64,000 nt of DNA from an uncultured Bacteroidia bacterium (lineage in GTDB: Bacteria; Bacteroidota; Bacteroidia; Bacteroidales; Prolixibacteraceae): the NCBI GenBank assembly GCA_903927965.1, contig CAIYPA010000348.1, forward strand, positions 1-64,000, in the 5' to 3' direction. The position numbers and the translations under genes were made by a program. Below the pieces are notes generated by a model. It searched no databases, was not told where the DNA came from, and saw only the letters and a list, made by a program, of their open reading frames with translations. Every line of letters starts with the position of its first letter. Within the stretch, counting starts at the first letter, position 1. This document shows, piece after piece, positions 18,294-27,342 of this stretch.

Positions 18294-21200
18294 TTAGTTG
18301 AATATGTAACGGAGTCCAATCTGAATCCCGTAAGTTCCGGCAACAGATGTCGGATCTTTGAAAGATGATTTTACATATTCTCCATTTATTTTCTGCATAG
18401 AAACCTTTAACATTCCTGTAGTAGCATCCTTTCCAACAACGGTCAAAGGCGAACCGGATACAAGGCTCTGCGAAAGGCCCCAACTTGAGTTCAACAGGTT
18501 AGAAAAGTTGACCACATCAACTGAGAATTGCAATTTATTGGTACTGGCACCAAATTTCATTTTAAATTCCTGCATTAACCTTACGTCAAAACGACTGTTC
18601 CAGGGAAGATATGCACCATAACGCTTCATGAATTCACCAGCATGTTTGGAAAGATAGGGATCCTGTTGGGCAAATGCGAAATACGCATCGGCATCAGCTT
18701 GTGTACTCCATAAAAGTTCGTTCTGGTTCTTAGGAATATACATTAACTCATGAGTTGAACTACCATCTTTGTTCATATCACCAAAATAAAGGTATGAATA
18801 CGCACCCCCTTTATAACCTGTATAAAATACTGAGATAGTTGTTGATGCCAAATGATTTGCATAATCAAGTGAGTAATTCACTTCACCAATTACCCTGTGA
18901 GGAGTGTTATTGGAAGTTAATCCTGTTTCCTCATCATTCAAGGAATTTGTAATCTGACGATATTGCCATGCTGAAAAAGGGTCAGAACCTGTTTTACCTG
19001 TAACCTCATGTCCCATACTGCGGGAATAGCCAACCATTCCTGTAAAGCCGGCAATTTTAGGCAAATCCAATTGTGCCGACAGTGTCAAACCATCACCTTT
19101 TTTGGTGTTGCGCATGATCACAACATTCTGGAAAGTAGTATTGTAATATTTGGTTGCATTTGTACTATTTGACCAATAAGGCCGGTTGTAAGGGCCTTCC
19201 TTAATTGTAGAGGCAGCATCATTCATATTGATGTTATCAAACCAGATGGAATTGATATCTTTAGTATAGATAGCATCCACTGACAATCGCATATCCTTGG
19301 GAAGTTTGATATCAGCACCAATGCTTGTACGCCAAACCTGAGGTAATTTGAAATTTTTATCGATTGCTGCAATTTTTCCTCCAATTACGTTTTTCTGCGG
19401 GAAAATATCGGCAATGGCTGTATTTGACAATAATTTTGAAGCATCTGCTTCAAATGGGATCCTGGCCAATTGCGCCTGACTAGCAGTCCCACCATTCTGG
19501 CTAACGACAAACTGATATTGTAACATACCACTATTGGTTGGTTGATTTGTAAACCATACAAAAGGAATCCGCCCGGTGAAAACACCAGTACCACCACGAA
19601 TTTTCAGCGATTTATCGCCATAAACATCCCAGTTAAATCCCAATCTCGGTGACCATAAAACCTTAACGGTTGGCCAGGAAGATAAATCAACTTTTTCGGG
19701 TACCAATGCCGATTCCCATGACCTGAACTTCTGTCCATCAAGTCCTGGATTAGCAACTGCTCCGCTCAAGTACATTGGAATGTCAATACGAAGACCCGCA
19801 GTCACTTTTAAATTGTCAAGTGCATTCCATTCATCCTGAATATATGAAGAAAATTGACCAAAAGACAGTTTAGCAGCAGGATCTGTATAGCCATTGATTG
19901 GATAAGTGTATGCAAAAGCGATTGGGTCATAACTTGTACTAAATGCTTTGTTTGAACCATCTGTATTCAAACCATCTCCATTGACGTAAGATTTAAAGGA
20001 GGCCATATCTTTAAATCTGTAATATCCAGAACCCTGACGAAGATAACTATTGGCAAAATATTGATTTTCATAGGATAAACCAAAAGTTAAAGTATGTTTA
20101 TCCATTGAGTAGGTAGCGTTATCAGTAAGAATAAGGGTATTGTTCTGTACGTTATTCATCCACGAAAACAATTCATAACCAGCAGACATATAGACAGTTC
20201 CAACTGTAGGGTCACCCGACATGATGTCGATAAACGGGAAAGTACTGCTCTTTGATGAACGTGGCTGACTATAGTTGGTATAAGCCACCAACAATTTATT
20301 CTGGATTCCCCTAAAATGACTGTTCAACTCCGCGGTTAAAGAGTTAAGCGTACTGGTATTGGAATACTGAGAATTTTCAAACGACATACCACCAAGTAAT
20401 GAATGTCGTCCATATCCTGTACTTGAGTTGATTGACGGAGAAGCATCGCCACTGTTGCTTGGTCTGAATATGGCAGAGCTTTTTGAATAGTTATAGCGAA
20501 TCGTAAATTTATTGTTCCTGTCAATGTTCCAGTCTAATTTAGCAAGAAATTTATCATTTTTCTCATTGTCCCCACCCCAATTTTCATACCTACCAGTCTC
20601 ATAACCGAACTTAGTTTTCAAAAAAGAAGAGAAATCCTGTAAATCAGATGCTGCAACTCTTGTATTTACATTTGGATCAGTTGAAGTTGTACCTGCAGCA
20701 TTAGGGTTGGCGAGAATTGTATTTCCAGGAGTAAGAGTGTTTTCTGATTCCCCACTCAGGAAAAAGAAAAGTTTGTTTTTAATAATAGGACCGCCTACAT
20801 TAAAACCAAAAACTTTCTTTGAAGACTGAGAAACAGTCAGTTCAGTGTCGCGAACTTTTTTGCCGTTAAAGCTCTGGTCGCGGTAATATGTATAACCCGA
20901 ACCCTTTATTGTATTTGTTCCACTCTTTGTAACTGCATTAATGCCTGCACCTGTAAAGTTAGATTGTGTAACATCATATGGGGCAACAGCAACCTGAATT
21001 TCTTCAATTGCGTCCATTGATATTGGTTCACCTGAAACGCCCGGCATGTTGCCACCCGAAAGGCCAAAGTTATTGTTGAAATTGGCACCATCAACGGTTA
21101 CATTGGTCATGTAGGATTCACGGCCAACAAAAGAACCACTCCCGGTCGCAAATGGAGATAGTTTGGTGTAATCATTTAAGCTTCTGTTCATGGAAGGAAT

Positions 21201-21644
21201 CAACTCCATATTGCGTGAATTGATATTGGTAGCAGCACCTGTCTTCTCAGTCGAGAAAGCAGATGGCTTCATTCCGACTACTGTTACTTCCGCAACTTCG
21301 GTCGTGCTTTCCTTGAGGTTCACATTAAGAATAAAAGTTTCACCCAGTGAAAGGTTGATTTCAGAGTAAGTTGATTTGGCGTAGCCCACAAATGAAATTT
21401 CCACCTTATAAGGCCCCCCGGTACGCATCCCTTGTAAAGAAAAGCGGCCATCTGAATTGGTTATCGTTCCATATTGTGTTCCGGATGGAACATGCACAAC
21501 AGAAATTGCTGCACCTGGAAGGCTTTCATTGTTCCCTGTGATCCTTCCACTAATTCCCGAAGTTGTCACTTGAGCAAGTGAGGAAAAAACCATTCCTGTG
21601 ATTAACAGGATGACGAGAAAGAATTTGCTTAAATTGTTTTTCAT
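18294..21644 (-). CDS. Oar-like TonB-dependent outer-membrane receptor (paralogue)
   Basis: 1116 residues with the same order as the 13240-16563 protein: signal peptide (to about 25), regulatory-like beta-sandwich (SGISGRITGNNESLPGAAISVV), plug (YMTNVTVDGANFNNNFG, GAGINAVTKSGTNTIKGSG) and barrel ending IQIGLRYIFN. Shared motifs (VPSGTQYG, APYDVTQSNF, NKLFFFLSGE) show the two are paralogues rather than unrelated receptors, but they are too diverged to be a recent duplication. Substrate unknown. It faces nadA across a 427-bp divergent gap. Confidence 0.9.
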   Translation of the reverse strand: MKNNLSKFFLVILLITGMVFSSLAQVTTSGISGRITGNNESLPGAAISVVHVPSGTQYGTITNSDGRFSLQGMRTGGPYKVEISFVGYAKSTYSEINLSLGETFILNVNLKESTTEVAEVTVVGMKPSAFSTEKTGAATNINSRNMELIPSMNRSLNDYTKLSPFATGSGSFVGRESYMTNVTVDGANFNNNFGLSGGNMPGVSGEPISMDAIEEIQVAVAPYDVTQSNFTGAGINAVTKSGTNTIKGSGYTYYRDQSFNGKKVRDTELTVSQSSKKVFGFNVGGPIIKNKLFFFLSGESENTLTPGNTILANPNAAGTTSTDPNVNTRVAASDLQDFSSFLKTKFGYETGRYENWGGDNEKNDKFLAKLDWNIDRNNKFTIRYNYSKSSAIFRPSNSGDASPSINSSTGYGRHSLLGGMSFENSQYSNTSTLNSLTAELNSHFRGIQNKLLVAYTNYSQPRSSKSSTFPFIDIMSGDPTVGTVYMSAGYELFSWMNNVQNNTLILTDNATYSMDKHTLTFGLSYENQYFANSYLRQGSGYYRFKDMASFKSYVNGDGLNTDGSNKAFSTSYDPIAFAYTYPINGYTDPAAKLSFGQFSSYIQDEWNALDNLKVTAGLRIDIPMYLSGAVANPGLDGQKFRSWESALVPEKVDLSSWPTVKVLWSPRLGFNWDVYGDKSLKIRGGTGVFTGRIPFVWFTNQPTNSGMLQYQFVVSQNGGTASQAQLARIPFEADASKLLSNTAIADIFPQKNVIGGKIAAIDKNFKLPQVWRTSIGADIKLPKDMRLSVDAIYTKDINSIWFDNINMNDAASTIKEGPYNRPYWSNSTNATKYYNTTFQNVVIMRNTKKGDGLTLSAQLDLPKIAGFTGMVGYSRSMGHEVTGKTGSDPFSAWQYRQITNSLNDEETGLTSNNTPHRVIGEVNYSLDYANHLASTTISVFYTGYKGGAYSYLYFGDMNKDGSSTHELMYIPKNQNELLWSTQADADAYFAFAQQDPYLSKHAGEFMKRYGAYLPWNSRFDVRLMQEFKMKFGASTNKLQFSVDVVNFSNLLNSSWGLSQSLVSGSPLTVVGKDATTGMLKVSMQKINGEYVKSSFKDPTSVAGTYGIQIGLRYIFN

Positions 21645-22071
21645 TAATTAATCATTTTATGTTAATGGACAAATTTTGATTTTTTTTAAATCATATCACA
21701 ATTTTTCGTAACGGTTTTTAACTTCCTATGACAAACCGTGTAAACACAACATCAATAAATCGAATAATTGTATGTTATATTTCAAAAATCTTAAATTTCC
21801 GGTCAAAATTAAACATACAAAATCATTTCATACTTGATCTGAATCACCATAGGTATTCTATTTATTAACTTATCGGCGGATTTTTATTAACAATCTTTTA
21901 AAATAATTAACATTTCAAAAAATCGACTCATTAACATCCTGAATAATAACCAAATAGATCCTTTTTGTATATAAGTAACTAACAATGTGATGGTTACATA
22001 TTGAGAGAAATTTCTGCCGGATTTTTGATTTGAATTCGTACTTTTGCGCCTATAGTTACAACGTTATTCGC
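21645..22071. other. Divergent intergenic region between the receptor and nadA
   Basis: AT-rich, no gene. It holds the nadA -7 element and, on the minus strand, a TAATTTTG (21804-21811) that could be a weak -7 box for the receptor, though 160 nt from its ATG. Confidence 0.4.
22039..22046 (+). promoter_or_regulatory. Candidate -7 element for nadA
   Basis: TACTTTTG matches TAnnTTTG and is 26 nt before the preferred ATG (22072), which also argues against a start at the upstream TTG (22030). No TTTG is at the ideal distance. Confidence 0.4.
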
Positions 22072-23064
22072 ATGGTAGAAAACAAATATCGCCAACTTGT
22101 ATTAAAGCATGGTTTTGTAAACGAACCGGTATCAGTTGATATTGATTTGTTGAAGGAGATCAACTTCTTAAAACGATCCAAAAATGCAGTGATCCTTGGA
22201 CATTACTATATTTCACCTGAACTTCAGGATATTTCTGATTTCTTAGGCGATTCGCTCGCACTTGCCCAAAAGGCACAAAAGACCGATGCCGATATAATCC
22301 TATTTGTAGGTGTTCATTTTATGGGTGAGACAGCTAAAATTCTAAATCCTGGGAAAAAAGTGATCGTTCCCGATCTGAATGCCGGATGCTCTTTGGCTGA
22401 ATCGGCCCCTGCAGGAGCATTTTTAACATTTAAAAACAACCATGCGGGACATAAGGTCATCTCTTATATCAATTGTTCTGCCGAAATTAAGGCCCTTTCC
22501 GATGTGATTGTTACATCATCTAATGCGATGAAGATTGTTGAATCATTTCCCAAACAACAACCATTGATTTTTGCACCTGATAAAAATCTGGGAAATTATA
22601 TCAACTCAGTTACTGGAAGGGAAATGGTTCTTTGGGATGGCGCCTGTATGGTCCATGAGAAATACTCGCTTGAGAAAATAATTGACTTAATGGATCAACA
22701 TCCTGATTCAGAATTTATTGCTCATCCAGAATGTACCCAACCGGTATTAATGGTAGCCAATTTTATTGGTTCTACGACCGCTTTGCTTAGTTACGTGACA
22801 AAAAGTATTGCTTCAAAATTTATTGTTGCTACCGAAAGTGGGATCCTTCATCAGATGCTGAAAGCGAATCCCGATAAAATCTTTATTCCTGCACCATCAA
22901 CAGATTCAACTTGTGGATGTAATGATTGCAGTTTTATGAAATTGAACACATTACAGAAATTATATCTTGCCCTAAAATATGAGCAACCCGAAATATTACT
23001 GGATCCTTCCCTACTCGAAAAAGCTAAAATTCCAATCCTACGGATGCTGGAACTTTCCAAATAA
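22072..23064 (+). CDS. nadA: Quinolinate synthase
   Basis: Condenses iminoaspartate with dihydroxyacetone phosphate to quinolinate in NAD biosynthesis, using a [4Fe-4S] cluster. 330 residues from the ATG at 22072. Candidate cluster ligands: Cys106 in NAGCSLAESAPAG, Cys221 in HPECTQP, and the C-terminal Cys281-x-Cys283-x2-Cys286 group (CGCNDC). The stretch VILGHYYISPELQDISDFLGDSLAL near the N-terminus is typical. nadB and nadC are not in the window. Confidence 0.97.
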   Translation: MVENKYRQLVLKHGFVNEPVSVDIDLLKEINFLKRSKNAVILGHYYISPELQDISDFLGDSLALAQKAQKTDADIILFVGVHFMGETAKILNPGKKVIVPDLNAGCSLAESAPAGAFLTFKNNHAGHKVISYINCSAEIKALSDVIVTSSNAMKIVESFPKQQPLIFAPDKNLGNYINSVTGREMVLWDGACMVHEKYSLEKIIDLMDQHPDSEFIAHPECTQPVLMVANFIGSTTALLSYVTKSIASKFIVATESGILHQMLKANPDKIFIPAPSTDSTCGCNDCSFMKLNTLQKLYLALKYEQPEILLDPSLLEKAKIPILRMLELSK

Positions 23065-23222
23065 TTATGAAAACACCAATACACAACTGTTTTCATTCAT
23101 TTAGCATCTTATATGGTATAAAATTATTTTCTTTGCGCTATGAAATTTACCGATTCATTTGCATTTTGAAAAGGGTTAAATTTACAATCGGGATTGGTAA
23201 AATCGAAAAATATTAAATATTG

Positions 23223-24569
23223 ATGAGAAAAATTAAACAGTTTTTATTCGTAACCATGCTCCTGTCGGGGATGATTTACAGTTCTTGTAAAAAGAGTAGT
23301 TCCTCCGATTCCAGCACAACAACCGTAGCCGGTGTAGGTGAGTATATTGGTTCTGTAGTTGTCCATTCCAAGACAGATACAATGCTGACCTATTTCCTGT
23401 CTAAAAATTACAACAGGATTACCGGATCGCTTGAGTTGTACACTTCGGATGATATTGATTTCGCGAAATACCTGGCAAATCTCAAATCGGTAACAGGTTC
23501 TGTTCAGCTTTATAAGATAAGAAATAGTGATCTCTCCTTCTTGTCAAATGTCACAAAGATAACAGGAGACCTTCAGATTTCTGCGTGTCCCAACCTTACA
23601 TCCCTATCGGGATTATATAAGCTCGATACGTTGACCACTGGACTGATTATTGAAAATAATCCCAAAATTAAGGATTTGCAAGGATTGGGACATGTCCTAA
23701 CAATGATGAATCTTACAATCACCAACAATGCGGCCCTTCAGTCTCTGGTTGGTCTGAACAGCCTGTCTTCAATAACGGGAAATATTTCCATTGGTGAAAA
23801 TCCGATTCTTACATCGGTCAATGGATTGGTAAGCCTTGAGACAGTAACATCGAATATCCTGATGTACAATAACCCACAGCAGCTCAACCTTTATGGCTTA
23901 AACAGTTTAAAGGGGATAACAGGAAACCTGACCCTTTCGGGTTTACCTTCACTTACTGATATTACCGCTTTAAGTTTACTTGATGACACAATTGCCTCAA
24001 TTGTTATTTCCGGTTGCAACCATTTGACCGATTTGAATGGACTAAATAACCTGCCCAAGATTTCAAAAGACCTAAGGTTGGTGAATTGCAATGAATTAAT
24101 TAATTTACAAGGACTTACTAAAATAGATACAATTGGCGGGACAATAGAACTAAGCAAACTTCCAGCTTTCAGGTCGTTTGCTGGACCGACAGCATTGAAA
24201 GGAATCAGAAAAGACCTTCGGATCGAAGAATGTAATGCATTAACATCGTTGGAAGGTTTAACGAAATTGGATAGCATTAATGGTAGTCTTGTCCTGGACG
24301 ACAATTTAAGTCTTACAAACCTCAAAGGGATTGATAAACTAAAGGTGGTCAGGGGAAATGTTGAGATCCTTAATAATGAGAATCTGGTATCACTTGATGG
24401 TATGGATAACATAACCACAATTTCAGGAAACCTTGATGTTTATTACAATCCCAAACTTACAAGTTATTGCGCAATTAAATCTTTGACCCTGACTAAATTT
24501 GCATACATTGGATTCAATGGTTATTCTCCGACTCTTACCCAAATAAAAGCTGGGAGTTGCTCGAAGTAA
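23223..24569 (+). CDS. Repeat-rich lipoprotein with LRR/receptor-L-like repeats
   Basis: 448 residues. The N-terminus has a lipoprotein signal with the lipobox ending SSC (MIYSSCKKSSSSDSS), so it is probably anchored in the outer membrane or on the surface. Almost all of the rest is a run of repeats of about 23 residues with the pattern ITGxLxIxxNPxLTSLxGLxxL, forming a predicted beta-solenoid like leucine-rich or receptor-L repeats. Such proteins usually bind other proteins or glycans; no enzyme motif is present. The ATG at 23223 is used; the TTG one codon earlier is less likely. It shares a terminator with convergent ilvE. Confidence 0.75.
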   Translation: MRKIKQFLFVTMLLSGMIYSSCKKSSSSDSSTTTVAGVGEYIGSVVVHSKTDTMLTYFLSKNYNRITGSLELYTSDDIDFAKYLANLKSVTGSVQLYKIRNSDLSFLSNVTKITGDLQISACPNLTSLSGLYKLDTLTTGLIIENNPKIKDLQGLGHVLTMMNLTITNNAALQSLVGLNSLSSITGNISIGENPILTSVNGLVSLETVTSNILMYNNPQQLNLYGLNSLKGITGNLTLSGLPSLTDITALSLLDDTIASIVISGCNHLTDLNGLNNLPKISKDLRLVNCNELINLQGLTKIDTIGGTIELSKLPAFRSFAGPTALKGIRKDLRIEECNALTSLEGLTKLDSINGSLVLDDNLSLTNLKGIDKLKVVRGNVEILNNENLVSLDGMDNITTISGNLDVYYNPKLTSYCAIKSLTLTKFAYIGFNGYSPTLTQIKAGSCSK

Positions 24570-24584
24570 AAAAAATAGAGCAAA

Positions 24585-24616
24585 TAAAAAAGCCACTTGA
24601 GAAGGTGGCTTTTTTA
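24585..24616. terminator. Bidirectional terminator between the repeat lipoprotein and ilvE
   Basis: AAGCCAC (24590-24596) and GTGGCTT (24605-24611) form a stem flanked by A6 on the left and T6 on the right, so it can work in both directions between the convergent genes. Confidence 0.85.
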
Positions 24617-24635
24617 TTTGTTAAATATCAGTAAC

Positions 24636-25649
24636 TTATTCGATCTCTTCTGTCCAATGATAAGGATCTGGTTCTAACCCATATTGAATTCCACGAAGTT
24701 TTTCATAAAGTTGAACACTAATTTTTCCCGGTTCATTTCCATAAAGATATTCAATGTCCTTGTCGGCATCATAGACCCTTTTAATTGGCGAAATAACGGC
24801 GGCAGTACCACAAGCTCCCACTTCGTCAAATTCAGCCAACTCCTCAACATCAATCCTACGTTCCTCAACCTTTAATCCCACATCGGAGGCAAGTTGCCTA
24901 AGGCTCATATTCGTTATTGAGGGCAAGATGGATTCAGATTTTGGTGTAACATAGGTATTGCCTTTAATGGCAAAAAAATTGGCAGGGCCACATTCATCAA
25001 TGTATTTCTTTTCTCTTGCATCAAGGTATAAAACAGCGGAAAATCCTTCGTCATGTGCACGATGACCCGCAACAAGACTGGCTGCATAATTTCCACCAAC
25101 TTTAATTTTCCCTGTTCCAAGCGGCGCCGCCCGGTCGTATTCACGGTAAATTACCAGATCCGTTGGTTTAAAACCTTCTTTAAAATAAGGACCAACAGGC
25201 ATTACCATTACCATAAAGAGATATTCATCAGAAGGTTTGACACCGATCTGGGGACCAGTGCCAATCAACAATGGGCGTACATACAACGAAGCACCAGAAT
25301 CATAAGGGGGAACGTAAGCCAGATTCAGCTTCACTACTTTCCTAACAGCTTCAGTAAACAACTCTGTGGGAACTTCCGCCATCATGATCCCCTGAGCAGA
25401 GTGCTGCATCCTTTTTGCATTCTCTTCCATCCTAAAGACCCTGATCTTTCCGTCTTTTCCCCTGAAGGCCTTCAAGCCTTCAAATGCTTCCTGACCGTAA
25501 TGAAAAGTAGTTGCTGCAATATGCAATGAGACATTTTCAGAATCAGAGATTTCCAAATCTCCCCATTGACCATTCCGATACCAGCAACGAATATTATAAT
25601 CTGCTTTACTATACCCAAATCCCAGGTTTTTCCAATCGATAGTTTTCAT
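24636..25649 (-). CDS. ilvE: Branched-chain amino acid aminotransferase
   Basis: PLP-dependent class IV aminotransferase for the last step of Val/Leu/Ile synthesis and the first step of their breakdown. Visible: FHYGQEAFEGLKAFR near the N-terminus, GTGKIKVGGNYAAS containing the probable PLP lysine, and YIDECGPANFFAI. 337 residues, typical for the long BCAT type. Alone on the minus strand. Confidence 0.95.
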   Translation of the reverse strand: MKTIDWKNLGFGYSKADYNIRCWYRNGQWGDLEISDSENVSLHIAATTFHYGQEAFEGLKAFRGKDGKIRVFRMEENAKRMQHSAQGIMMAEVPTELFTEAVRKVVKLNLAYVPPYDSGASLYVRPLLIGTGPQIGVKPSDEYLFMVMVMPVGPYFKEGFKPTDLVIYREYDRAAPLGTGKIKVGGNYAASLVAGHRAHDEGFSAVLYLDAREKKYIDECGPANFFAIKGNTYVTPKSESILPSITNMSLRQLASDVGLKVEERRIDVEELAEFDEVGACGTAAVISPIKRVYDADKDIEYLYGNEPGKISVQLYEKLRGIQYGLEPDPYHWTEEIE

Positions 25650-26070
25650 AGCTTAATTTTATTCTATTAAAATTCTGTTTGCTAAAATACAATTAATCTA
25701 CCAACAGGCAAAGAACAATTTTCAATCCCATTAAATCACCAATAAATTGAATTTCGATCAAAATTTTTATTAACCGAAATATCAACAATTCGAATGGGCA
25801 AGATAGGCCATATTTGCTTTTATATTACTAATTATCAAAATGTTATCCAACTCAATAAAACCATTGAAACAGTTTGGAAACTACAATAAATATCCAGCAC
25901 AAAAAAAAATTTTTTAATCCTTTTATTGGCTGAAAAATAAGCTTAAAAACTATTTAAATTTAATATACATTTGCAAAGTTTTCTACACAGATTAGTTAGT
26001 GTAAAAGCCTGATATTCTGAATAATGTAATCATTTTTCTTAACTTGGAACGTAGAGTAGCATAATTTTAA
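25650..26070. other. Divergent intergenic region between ilvE and the kamA-like operon
   Basis: AT-rich, no ORF of note. It contains a -7 element for the plus-strand operon; no riboswitch or palindromic operator recognised. Confidence 0.4.
25966..25973 (+). promoter_or_regulatory. Candidate -7 element for the KamA/ATP-grasp operon
   Basis: TACATTTG matches TAnnTTTG, 97 nt before the KamA-like ATG. The -33 region is not convincing. It is the only such element in the gap facing the operon. Confidence 0.4.
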
Positions 26071-27327
26071 ATGAAAACAGGAAATACAGTGATAGCGCCT
26101 TTAGTTTCGGAAGAGGCATCAACATCCGAATCCCCGGTTCCCATCGTACCGAGAGGGATATTCACACTATTTAATAATAACCTTCAAAATTCCATATCAT
26201 TTCCTTATGATGCTTCGGTAAGTAGTTTTATGAAAAAAAATTACCCTGAAACCACAAAAAAGGAATGGAACAACTGGATTTGGCAGGTTAAAAATAGCAT
26301 TCAAACTGATGAAAGGCTCAAAGAGATATTTGGAGAATCCTATGAAAATGTAATCGGTTCATTGCCTGACAACCATCTGCCTTTTCGGATCACACCCTAT
26401 TTTGCCTCCCTTTTAAACCGGTTTGATGCGGATCACCCACTTTTCAGAACAATGATCCCTGCAAAAGAGGAACTTACAACTGGAAGGGGCGAAAAAATTG
26501 ACCCACTCAATGAGGAATTCGATACACCTGTTCCACATATTGTCCATCGATATCCCGACAGGGTGTTATTTACCGTAACTGGTTTTTGTGCCGCATACTG
26601 TCGGTATTGTACCAGAAGCCATATGGTCGCAAAGGACAATAAAAGTCACGTATCATCACAAAGCTGGGATGTAGCCATTGACTATATTCGTAAACACAAA
26701 GAGATAAGGGATGTACTTATCTCAGGAGGTGACCCTCTTACATTATCGGATACCAGGCTGGAATATCTGTTATCACAATTAAGGGCTATTCCTCACGTCG
26801 AAATAATCAGGATTGGCACCAAAATCCCGGTTGTTCTGCCTATGAGAATTACCAATGCACTGGTTAAAATGATCAAGAAATACCATCCGGTAATGATGAG
26901 CCTTCATTTTTCCCACTTTGACGAATTGAGTATCGAAACAAAAGAGGCTTGTAACCGACTTGCGGATGGTGGAATTCCACTTGGGAGCCAGTGCGTACTT
27001 TTAAAAGGGGTTAATGATTCTGTCGAGACTTTCAAAAAATTGAATCACGAATTGTTAAAAGTACGGGTAAGGCCCTATTATATTTATCAATGCGACTTAA
27101 TTCCCGGTTCGGCCCATTTTCGCACCGAAATAAAAAAAGGTCTTGAAATAATCAAAGGTCTTCGTGGTTATACTACTGGATATGCAGTTCCACATTTTGT
27201 AATAGATGCCCCTGGTGGAGGAGGGAAAATCCCCCTTTTACCTGAATCAATTAAATGTGTAGACGAAAACGGTATCACATTAATCAATTATGAAGGAAAA
27301 GAATACTTTTATCCTGAAAAAACATAA
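26071..27327 (+). CDS. KamA-family radical SAM aminomutase (lysine 2,3-aminomutase-like)
   Basis: 418 residues. The radical SAM motif CxxxCxxC is at Cys173, Cys177 and Cys180 (GFCAAYCRYCTRS). The PLP lysine is Lys386 in DAPGGGGKIPLLPE. The two Asp residues that bind the lysine side chain in clostridial lysine 2,3-aminomutase have counterparts: Asp342 (YQCDL) and Asp379 (VIDAPGG), with the same 37-residue spacing. That favours lysine over glutamate as substrate, giving beta-lysine. The protein ends about 32 residues after Lys386, so the C-terminal extension of clostridial enzymes is missing, and the N-terminus is longer. First gene of a four-gene operon, 15 nt before the first ATP-grasp gene. 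No EpmA partner is adjacent, so an EpmB role is unlikely. Confidence 0.88.
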   Translation: MKTGNTVIAPLVSEEASTSESPVPIVPRGIFTLFNNNLQNSISFPYDASVSSFMKKNYPETTKKEWNNWIWQVKNSIQTDERLKEIFGESYENVIGSLPDNHLPFRITPYFASLLNRFDADHPLFRTMIPAKEELTTGRGEKIDPLNEEFDTPVPHIVHRYPDRVLFTVTGFCAAYCRYCTRSHMVAKDNKSHVSSQSWDVAIDYIRKHKEIRDVLISGGDPLTLSDTRLEYLLSQLRAIPHVEIIRIGTKIPVVLPMRITNALVKMIKKYHPVMMSLHFSHFDELSIETKEACNRLADGGIPLGSQCVLLKGVNDSVETFKKLNHELLKVRVRPYYIYQCDLIPGSAHFRTEIKKGLEIIKGLRGYTTGYAVPHFVIDAPGGGGKIPLLPESIKCVDENGITLINYEGKEYFYPEKT

Positions 27328-27342
27328 CTTGAAACCCACAAC

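Noticed and set aside
13240-21644. SusC/SusD polysaccharide utilisation locus
   Set aside because: No SusD-like gene beside either receptor and no carbohydrate enzymes nearby; Oar-like features fit better.
26071-27327. EpmB (EF-P lysine aminomutase)
   Set aside because: No EpmA or EF-P gene nearby, and the operon carries ligases and an acetyltransferase instead.
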